Assembly: GCA_046758065.1 (NCBI GenBank)
Contig: JBHHZM010000007.1
Location: 1 to 42,666 of the forward strand
Length of the DNA: 42,666 nt
Direction: 5' to 3'
From: JBHHZM01 sp046758065
GTDB lineage: Bacteria > Pseudomonadota > Alphaproteobacteria > JAAXGF01
Shown: in pieces, positions 16,900 through 22,523 of the stretch
Numbering within the stretch: the first letter of the stretch is position 1
Layout of the letters: each line of letters opens with the position of its first letter
Translations under genes and position numbers: made by a program
The notes under the pieces: generated by a model
The model's input: the letters and a program-made list of their open reading frames with translations, nothing else
The model's database searches: none
Told to the model about the DNA's origin: nothing

Positions 16900-17808
16900 T
16901 CAGCCCGGCAACTTGTCGGGAGCGTCGCCGACCCGCACCGGCGCGTTGCGGCGTTCGAGCTCGACCAGCATCGCGCTGTGATCGTAGTCGCCGCCGCCGG
17001 CCGCAACGAGCGCCCGGAACAGGTCGCGGGCGATCTCGCTGAACGGCAGTTCGACCGAAGCCTCGGCCGCCGCCGCGAGGATCGTATCCATGTCCTTGAG
17101 ATGGATGGCGCAGCGCCCCCCGGGAAGGAAGTTGCGGTCGATCATGCGCCGGCCGTGGGCCTCGAGTATGCGGCTGTCGGCGAAGCCCCCGCGCATGGCC
17201 TCGCGCACCGCGGCCGGGTCGGCGCCGCCGGCGGCTGCGAGCAGGAGCGCTTCGGCGACGGCGCCGATGGTGACGCCGACGATAATCTGGTTGGCGAGCT
17301 TGGCGATCTGACCGGCGCCATGGGGGCCGACCCAGGTCGCCCGGCCGAGCGCGGCGAAGACCGGTGCGGCGCGTTCGAAGTCGGCGCGCTCGCCGCCGAC
17401 CATGATGGCGAGCGTGCCCGCTTGGGCGCCGACGGTACCGCCCGAGACCGGCGCGTCGAGATGCCGCGCGCCCTCAGCGGCGAGGCGGGCGGCGTGTTCG
17501 CGTGCGGTGGCCGGCGGGATCGAGCTCATGTCGATGACAAGCGTGTCGGGAGCAATCGCCCCCGCCGCGTCCCGTTCGAACAGCACCTCGTCGACGACCG
17601 GGCCGTTTTCGAGCATGGTGACCACCGTTTCCGCGTCGCGCACCGCAGCGGCCGGCGAATCCGCCGCCGTCGCCCCGCGGGCGACGAGCGGTTCGATCTT
17701 GTCGCGGGTGCGGTTCCATACGGTCACGCGGTGACCGGCGCCGAGCAGGCGCAACCCCATCGGCGCGCCCATGAGCCCGGTGCCGAGCAGCGCGATGCTG
17801 ACTGCCAT
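16900..17808 (-). CDS. NAD(P)-dependent beta-hydroxyacid dehydrogenase (3-hydroxyisobutyrate / tartronate semialdehyde reductase family)
   Basis: Oxidises or reduces a small 3-hydroxyacid at the expense of NAD(P). The 302-residue protein has the Rossmann start IALLGTGLMGAPMGLRLL (5-22), a following NRTRDK suggesting NADP preference, the family motif HLDAPVSGGTVGAQAGTLA and the catalytic lysine in GHGAGQIAKLANQ-type context (AGQIAKLANQ). That is the full signature of the MmsB/GarR/GlxR family; the substrate cannot be read from sequence. It lies 35 bp after the TIGR02186 gene on the same strand, so it may be the last gene of the sulfur cluster transcript, or merely adjacent. A terminator follows it. 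Confidence 0.88.
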   Translation of the reverse strand: MAVSIALLGTGLMGAPMGLRLLGAGHRVTVWNRTRDKIEPLVARGATAADSPAAAVRDAETVVTMLENGPVVDEVLFERDAAGAIAPDTLVIDMSSIPPATAREHAARLAAEGARHLDAPVSGGTVGAQAGTLAIMVGGERADFERAAPVFAALGRATWVGPHGAGQIAKLANQIIVGVTIGAVAEALLLAAAGGADPAAVREAMRGGFADSRILEAHGRRMIDRNFLPGGRCAIHLKDMDTILAAAAEASVELPFSEIARDLFRALVAAGGGDYDHSAMLVELERRNAPVRVGDAPDKLPG

Positions 17809-17843
17809 GTCCCACCCTCCCTGTCGAGTTCGCCCGGTCGCGT

Positions 17844-18584
17844 TCAGGTCTTGCGGAACACCACCGCCGCAATCCAGCCCGCGATCAGCGCTGTGACGAT
17901 GGCGGCAAGTCCGTAAAGCGCAGGCCGGGTATGTGCGAAGAAGTTGATCTCGGCCTCGAAGCCGCTCTTGCTGATGAACAGCGGCGTGGTCTCGGCGCTG
18001 ACCACCGCGCCGTCGCGGATGAGGAACACCTGGGCCTGGTAGGTTCCGGTCGGCACGTTGGCGGGAAAGACGATCTTGGTGCGGAACAGGCGTTCGCCGA
18101 GAAAGTCCACCTTGCCCGGCTCGGCGGCGTAGAGGCCGTTGCGGATGCGGTTGCGGAACAGCGCCTCGCGGAACGATGCGATTTCCTCGGGCGGGCGGTC
18201 GTCTCGCGCAGTCACGCCGAGGCTTTCGAGACCGATCTGGTAGAGCGACAAAAGTTCAGGGCTCGCCACCTCGTCGAGCGGACGGTTTGTCGCGATCGCG
18301 TAGAAGGCGGGAACGTCGTCGAACTCGATCTTGTCGCGGTTCATCCAGATGCCGGCGACCCGATCCTTGCGGCGGACGACGACGCGCTCCTCTGGTCCGC
18401 GCACGACGATCAAAAGATCGCCTTTCTCGTCGATGGCGCCGTATAGCAGGACGTCGGCGCCGGTGAATCCTGAATCGATGGCGATCAGGTGACTCGACAG
18501 ATCGGCGACGAGCGGCGCGCCCCACGCGGGCAACGCTGCCGCGAGTGTCACGATCAGGACCGCCGCGCCGCGCCGCCAGCGCAT
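17844..18584 (-). CDS. TIGR02186-family membrane-anchored protein
   Basis: Function unknown in the family, which I know mainly from alphaproteobacteria. The 246-residue product begins with a signal-like segment (MRWRRGAAVLIVTLAAALPAWG), then a ~190-residue domain expected in the periplasm, containing SSHLIAIDSGFTGADVLLYGAI, VVVRGPEERVVVRRKDRVAGIW and PANVPTGTYQAQVFLIRDG, and ends with one membrane helix (ALYGLAAIVTALIAGWIAAVVF) and FRKT facing the cytoplasm. The beta-rich central part looks like a sandwich fold. Its ATG overlaps the stop of the TauE/SafE permease gene as ATGA, so translation is coupled and the two proteins probably act together. A longer frame upstream to 18659 only shadows the permease gene. 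A role as a periplasmic partner of the permease is inference. Confidence 0.8.
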   Translation of the reverse strand: MRWRRGAAVLIVTLAAALPAWGAPLVADLSSHLIAIDSGFTGADVLLYGAIDEKGDLLIVVRGPEERVVVRRKDRVAGIWMNRDKIEFDDVPAFYAIATNRPLDEVASPELLSLYQIGLESLGVTARDDRPPEEIASFREALFRNRIRNGLYAAEPGKVDFLGERLFRTKIVFPANVPTGTYQAQVFLIRDGAVVSAETTPLFISKSGFEAEINFFAHTRPALYGLAAIVTALIAGWIAAVVFRKT

Positions 18585-19507
18585 CACGAATGCTCCACAA
18601 TGCCGATCGTGAACGGATCGACCGGCGTTCCCACGAGGTCGAAGACGAGCTTGCCGCAAACTCCGAGTACGATCAGGGCAAGCAGGCCGCGAAGCTGCTC
18701 GCCGCGCAGGTGCGCGCCCGCGCGGGTACCGAACTGGGCGCCGATCACGCCGCCCGTGAGTAGCACGAGCGCGAGCAGCACGTCGACGGTGAAGTTATTG
18801 ACGGCTTGCAGGAAAGTCACGTTGGCGGTGACGAAGATGATCTGTAACAGCGAAGTGCCGACGACCACCGAGGTCGGCATGCCGAGAAGGTAGATCATCG
18901 CCGGCACCATGACGAAGCCGCCGCCGACGCCCATGATCGCCGCCAACATGCCGACGCCGAAGCCGACACCGAGCGGCAGAAGCGCGCTGATGTAGAGCTT
19001 CGAGCGGCGGAACCGGATCTTGAAGGGCAGGCCGTGTACCCAGTAGTGCTGATGCAGCCTGCGCCGCCCCCGTCCGGTTCGCGTGCGGCGCAACATGGCG
19101 CGCAGGCTCTCGACCAGCATCAGCAAGCCGATGATGCCGAGGAAGACCACATAGCACAGCGATATCACCAGTTCGATCTGGCCGAGTGCGCGCAGCAGCC
19201 CGAACAGCCAGATACCGAAGCTTGAGCCCAGGATACCGCCGGCGAGCAGCACCGCGCCCATCTTGAAGTCGACATTGCCCCGCCGCCAGTGGGCGATCAC
19301 ACCCGAGACCGAGGAGGCGACGATCTGGTTTGCCTCGGTAGCAACCGCCACCGCCGGGGGCACGCCGATGAAGATGAGAAGCGGGGTCATCAGGAAGCCG
19401 CCGCCGACGCCGAACACACCGGAGAGAAAGCCGACGGTTCCACCCATCCCCAGGATCAGGAGGATGTTCACCGACATTTCTGCGATCGGCAGATAGACCT
19501 GCATCAC
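18584..19507 (-). CDS. TauE/SafE family sulfite/sulfoacid exporter, tandem copy 1
   Basis: Members export sulfite, sulfoacetate or similar sulfur anions. The 307-residue permease has two repeats of the family motif, GFLSGVFGVGGGFLMTPLLI (26-45) and AAIMGVGGGFVMVPAMIYLLG in the second half, with about eight hydrophobic helices and a basic central loop (MLRRTRTGRGRRRL). It is about 86% identical to copy 2 by hand comparison, with no length change. Its stop overlaps the start of the TIGR02186 gene. The 208 bp upstream contains a conserved AT-rich inverted repeat. The neighbouring sulfite dehydrogenase genes support sulfite as the substrate, but this is inferred. Confidence 0.88.
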   Translation of the reverse strand: MMQVYLPIAEMSVNILLILGMGGTVGFLSGVFGVGGGFLMTPLLIFIGVPPAVAVATEANQIVASSVSGVIAHWRRGNVDFKMGAVLLAGGILGSSFGIWLFGLLRALGQIELVISLCYVVFLGIIGLLMLVESLRAMLRRTRTGRGRRRLHQHYWVHGLPFKIRFRRSKLYISALLPLGVGFGVGMLAAIMGVGGGFVMVPAMIYLLGMPTSVVVGTSLLQIIFVTANVTFLQAVNNFTVDVLLALVLLTGGVIGAQFGTRAGAHLRGEQLRGLLALIVLGVCGKLVFDLVGTPVDPFTIGIVEHS

Positions 19508-19583
19508 CCGGAGGCTACTCGGGGTAATTTACCCGAACTATAAGGCATTATCGTGCTTATGGGCCGGGCTGAACAGTTACGCA

Positions 19584-19615
19584 AGTAAAAAATAGTGGAG
19601 AGTAGGATTTTTACT
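19584..19615 (-). promoter_or_regulatory. AT-rich inverted repeat upstream of TauE copy 1
   Basis: AGTAAAAAAT (19584-19593) and ATTTTTACT (19607-19615) form imperfect inverted arms (one extra base) around a 13-base loop. The same element, with one change in the loop, lies 1132 bp away upstream of copy 2. It sits 77-108 bp before the ATG at 19507. It could be an operator, part of the promoter, or a terminator for upstream transcription; sequence does not decide. Confidence 0.5.
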
Positions 19616-19659
19616 CGAACCGGACTTGAATGGGGCCGGAGACCGCCGCGTGGTCTTGC

Positions 19660-19716
19660 TGCCTTGGGATGACCCGGGCGCCAGCACGAGGATCGTCACA
19701 CTGCTTTGCCAGCCAT
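19660..19716 (-). pseudogene. Decayed start of a second TIGR02186 gene
   Basis: After TauE copy 2 the stop overlaps an ATG exactly as in copy 1, but the frame closes after six codons (M-A-G-K-A-V, 19716-19696). The DNA aligns with the start of the intact gene if one base is deleted: ATG-GCTGGC against ATGCGCTGGC, and the following ACGATCCTCGTGCTGGCG echoes the signal-peptide codons. The rest is missing. It looks like a remnant left when the second gene was deleted after duplication. The left limit of the remnant is approximate. Confidence 0.45.
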
Positions 19717-20639
19717 CACAAGTGCCTCACGATGCCGATCGTAAACGGATCGGCCGGTGTGCCCGTCAGGTCGAAGAAGAGCTTGCCGCAGACCCCGAGC
19801 ACAATCAGGGCAAGCAGGCCGCGAAGCTGCTCGCCGTGCAGGTGCGCGCCCGCGCGGGTGCCGATTTGGGCGCCGATCACGCCGCCGGCGATCAACACGA
19901 CGGCAAGCAATACGTCGACGCTGAAGTTGTGGACGGCTTGCAGGAAAGTAACGTTGATGGTGACGAAGATGATCTGGAACAGTGAAGTGCCGACGACCAC
20001 CGCGGTCGGCATGCCGAGGAGGTAGATCATCGCCGGCACCATGACGAAACCGCCTCCCACGCCCATGATTCCCGCTAGCGCGCCGACGACGAAGCCGATG
20101 CCGAACGGCAGAATCGCGCTGATGTAGAGTTTCGAGCGCGGGAAGTGGACCTTGATGGGCAGGCCATGCACCCAATAATGGGTGTGCAGTTTACGCCGCC
20201 CCCGCCCGGGCCGCGTGCGGCGCAACATGGCGCGCAGGCTTTCGATCAGCATCAGCAAGCCGATGATGCCGAGGAAGACCACATAGCACAGCGAGATCAC
20301 CAGTTCGATCTGGCCGAGTTGGCGCAGCAGCCCAAACAGCCAGACGCCGAAGCTCGAGCCCAGAATACCGCCGGCGAGCAGCACCGCGCCCATCTTGAAG
20401 TCGACGTTGCCCCGTCGCCAGTGGGCGATCACGCCCGAAACCGAGGAAGCGATGATCTGATTGGCCCCGGTGCCGACCGCCACCGCCGGCGGCACGCCGA
20501 TGAAGATGAGAAGCGGGGTCATCAGGAAGCCGCCGCCGACGCCGAACACGCCGGAGAGAAACCCGACGCCGCCGCCTATCCCGAGGAGAAGGAAGACGTT
20601 TGCAGGCAATTCTGCGATCGGCAGATAGATCGGCATCAC
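19716..20639 (-). CDS. TauE/SafE family sulfite/sulfoacid exporter, tandem copy 2
   Basis: A 307-residue permease collinear with copy 1 (about 44 substitutions). Both glycine-rich motifs are kept: GFLSGVFGVGGGFLMTPLLI and AGIMGVGGGFVMVPAMIYLLG. Most differences are conservative changes in helices and the two termini, which suggests both copies have stayed functional. It lies 173 bp after soeC on the same strand and is the permease nearest the sulfite dehydrogenase. Unlike copy 1, it is followed only by a six-codon remnant of the TIGR02186 partner. It could share the intact partner made further downstream. Substrate sulfite is inferred from context. Confidence 0.88.
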   Translation of the reverse strand: MMPIYLPIAELPANVFLLLGIGGGVGFLSGVFGVGGGFLMTPLLIFIGVPPAVAVGTGANQIIASSVSGVIAHWRRGNVDFKMGAVLLAGGILGSSFGVWLFGLLRQLGQIELVISLCYVVFLGIIGLLMLIESLRAMLRRTRPGRGRRKLHTHYWVHGLPIKVHFPRSKLYISAILPFGIGFVVGALAGIMGVGGGFVMVPAMIYLLGMPTAVVVGTSLFQIIFVTINVTFLQAVHNFSVDVLLAVVLIAGGVIGAQIGTRAGAHLHGEQLRGLLALIVLGVCGKLFFDLTGTPADPFTIGIVRHL

Positions 20640-20715
20640 GCGGAGGTTACTTGAGGTAGTTTAACAAAATCGGGAGACGTAGCCGTGCTTATGGGCCGGT
20701 CTGAACAACCACGCA

Positions 20716-20747
20716 AGTAAAAAATAGTGGAGAGTATGATTTTTACT
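20716..20747 (-). promoter_or_regulatory. AT-rich inverted repeat upstream of TauE copy 2
   Basis: Same element as at 19584-19615: AGTAAAAAAT and ATTTTTACT arms, one substitution in the loop. It lies between the soeC stop and the TauE start, 77-108 bp before the ATG at 20639. Its preservation while flanking spacer bases changed hints at function. Confidence 0.5.
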
Positions 20748-20812
20748 CGCACCGGACTTGAACCGGATCGGAAACCGGCACGTGCGGTCCTGCCGCGGCC
20801 GTCGGCGCACGT

Positions 20813-21757
20813 TCAGGCCGCGCGGCGCCCGTAATAGAGGATGACGCTGTGGCGTGCCTCCGCGAAGAACAGCCAGCGTTCGATCAGCACGCCCACGCTC
20901 GCCGAGAGCGCGGCGAGGAGCGTGGTAACCGTCGTTGCGGCGCCCGCCTTCCCAAGAACGAGGATGACGAGGACGAGCGGTAGGGCGAAGCCGAGGGCGA
21001 GGGCGACGCGGCGCAGCCGGCGCGCGTGCTTGCGGGCGATCCGGTAGCCCATCTCCTTGAGCAGGAAGTTCTCCGACGTGTGCGGCGCATCGAGCAAGCG
21101 GACCTTGCCGAGATCGCCGAGTCCCGTCGCGCTCTCGGGCGTCGGGCCGCCGGTATCGGCGTCGATGTGTCGCCAGTAGGCGAGCTTGAGCGCGCCGGCG
21201 ACGATCAGCGAAGCGATCGAGAGGATGGAAAAAACGGTGGCGTCGAGGCCGGCCAGCGCGGCGACGGCCGCGAGCCACAACGCGCCCGTCATCAGCGCAA
21301 GCGCGAGGTAGTTCGGCGTCACCCAGGCGTTGTTCCAGCGGCGCACCGGCTTGAGCGAGGCGTAGATCATACCGGTGCACGCGACGGTCACGACGGACAT
21401 CGCCATGCTGGCGAGCGCGAACAGAGTGGTCCATGGCCCCGGCCCCGAGACCAGCCAGAGCAACGCGAAGATCCCGGCGATCGGGTAGGCCGCGAGCGCC
21501 GCCACGCCTTCGCGCGACAGCCAGCTCGAGCGCCATTGCGTGAGCGCGCGCATGGCGCGTTCGGGGCGGCCGAGATGCACCGCCGAGGAGGCGAGCCCGG
21601 TACTGACGAGCACGAAGGCGAGACCGAAGGCGCCGAGACCGAACGCCGTTCCCGCGGGAAGCATCGAGAATGCGGCGAACAGCCCGAGTGCGAACAGGAG
21701 ACCGTAGCCCGCGCCCGAGGCGGTGGTGAAAAAGATGATGGAATATGCCGGATGCAT
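20813..21757 (-). CDS. soeC: Sulfite dehydrogenase membrane subunit SoeC (DmsC/NrfD-like anchor)
   Basis: Integral membrane subunit that anchors the SoeAB enzyme to the cytoplasmic face and delivers electrons to the quinone pool. The 314-residue product starts MHPAYSIIFFTTASGAGYGL, the usual opening of DmsC-type anchors, and has about eight to nine hydrophobic helices, with VHLGRPERAMRALTQWRSSWLSRE-like loop residues (HLGRP, WLSRE) characteristic of the family. The start is the ATG at 21757, 16 bp after the soeB stop; upstream in-frame sequence is a shadow of soeB. Family proteins are also annotated as dimethyl sulfoxide reductase anchors; the A subunit points to sulfite. Confidence 0.85.
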   Translation of the reverse strand: MHPAYSIIFFTTASGAGYGLLFALGLFAAFSMLPAGTAFGLGAFGLAFVLVSTGLASSAVHLGRPERAMRALTQWRSSWLSREGVAALAAYPIAGIFALLWLVSGPGPWTTLFALASMAMSVVTVACTGMIYASLKPVRRWNNAWVTPNYLALALMTGALWLAAVAALAGLDATVFSILSIASLIVAGALKLAYWRHIDADTGGPTPESATGLGDLGKVRLLDAPHTSENFLLKEMGYRIARKHARRLRRVALALGFALPLVLVILVLGKAGAATTVTTLLAALSASVGVLIERWLFFAEARHSVILYYGRRAA

Positions 21758-21773
21758 GCCGTGACGCGCCCCG

Positions 21774-22523
21774 CTAGCGCGAAAACAGACGGTCGACCCA
21801 CTGCAGGAATTTGCCCTCGGGCGCGCCCGTGGGCTCGAGCGCCGGCGCCGGTCCCTGCCGGCTTTCGGCCGCGCCATCGCGGCTCGGGCGCGGCGGCAGG
21901 TATTTATTGGTCGGACGATAACCCATCTCGGGCATCAGGTCGTAACCGCCGCGTTCGCGAACCAGACGCGAGACGTCGGATTCGGGATCGCCGAGGTCGC
22001 CGAAGTGACGCGCCGAAGCCGGACAGGTCGAGACGCAGGCCGGCACCCGCTCGGTCTCGGGCAGGTTCTCGTTGTAGATGCGGTCGATGCACAGCGTGCA
22101 CTTCTTCATCACGCCGTCGTCGAAGTCGAACTCGCGCGCCCCGTACGGGCAGGCCCAGGCGCACAGCTTGCAGCCGATGCACAGGTCCTCGTCGACCAGT
22201 ACGATGCCGTCCTCGGCGCGCTTGTACGAGGCCCCTGTCGGGCAGACGGTGACGCAGGCAGGTTCTTCGCAGTGGAGACAGGAACGCGGGAAGTGAACGG
22301 TGCGGCTCGCAGCGCCCTCGCCCGCCTCGAAGGTGTGAACCCGGTTGAACCAGACGCCGTCGGCATTCGCGCCATAGGGATTGGCGTCGGGCAGCGGTGC
22401 GGCGTGGCCGCCGGTGTTCCATTCCTTGCAGTTGACGGCGCAGGCGTGGCAGCCGACGCAGGTGTCGAGGTCGATGACGAGGCCGAGCGCCTTCGGCCCG
22501 CGGTCGCGGGGGAGATCGGTCAT
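21774..22523 (-). CDS. soeB: Sulfite dehydrogenase iron-sulfur subunit SoeB
   Basis: Cytoplasmic electron-transfer subunit linking the molybdenum subunit to the membrane anchor. The 249-residue product carries four [4Fe-4S] ligand sets: C22/25/28/32 in CVGCHACAVNC, C82/85/90/94 in CLHCEEPACVTVC, C115/118/121/125 in CIGCKLCAWAC, and C142/145/163/167. The cysteines are cross-paired as in other ferredoxin-like DMSO-reductase-family B subunits. There is no signal peptide. The ATG at 22523 overlaps the soeA stop (ATGA), so production of A and B is coupled. The C-terminal ~50 residues are proline-rich and variable, ending near FLQWVDRLFSR. Confidence 0.9.
   Translation of the reverse strand: MTDLPRDRGPKALGLVIDLDTCVGCHACAVNCKEWNTGGHAAPLPDANPYGANADGVWFNRVHTFEAGEGAASRTVHFPRSCLHCEEPACVTVCPTGASYKRAEDGIVLVDEDLCIGCKLCAWACPYGAREFDFDDGVMKKCTLCIDRIYNENLPETERVPACVSTCPASARHFGDLGDPESDVSRLVRERGGYDLMPEMGYRPTNKYLPPRPSRDGAAESRQGPAPALEPTGAPEGKFLQWVDRLFSR

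Larger units (their letters stand above)
18576..19655 (-). repeat. Tandem duplication, unit 1 (period 1132 bp)
   Basis: Contains the TauE gene, its upstream inverted repeat and the first bases of TIGR02186. Gene start, gene stop, inverted repeat and the phrase GTGCTTATGGGCCGG all recur exactly 1132 bp further on, so the two units have diverged by substitution without net insertion or deletion across the gene. Limits are where similarity fades by eye. Confidence 0.8.
19708..20787 (-). repeat. Tandem duplication, unit 2 (period 1132 bp)
   Basis: Second unit of the same duplication, holding TauE copy 2 and its upstream inverted repeat. Its downstream edge carries only a truncated TIGR02186 start. 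Similarity fades upstream at about 20787, shortly before the soeC stop. Confidence 0.8.
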
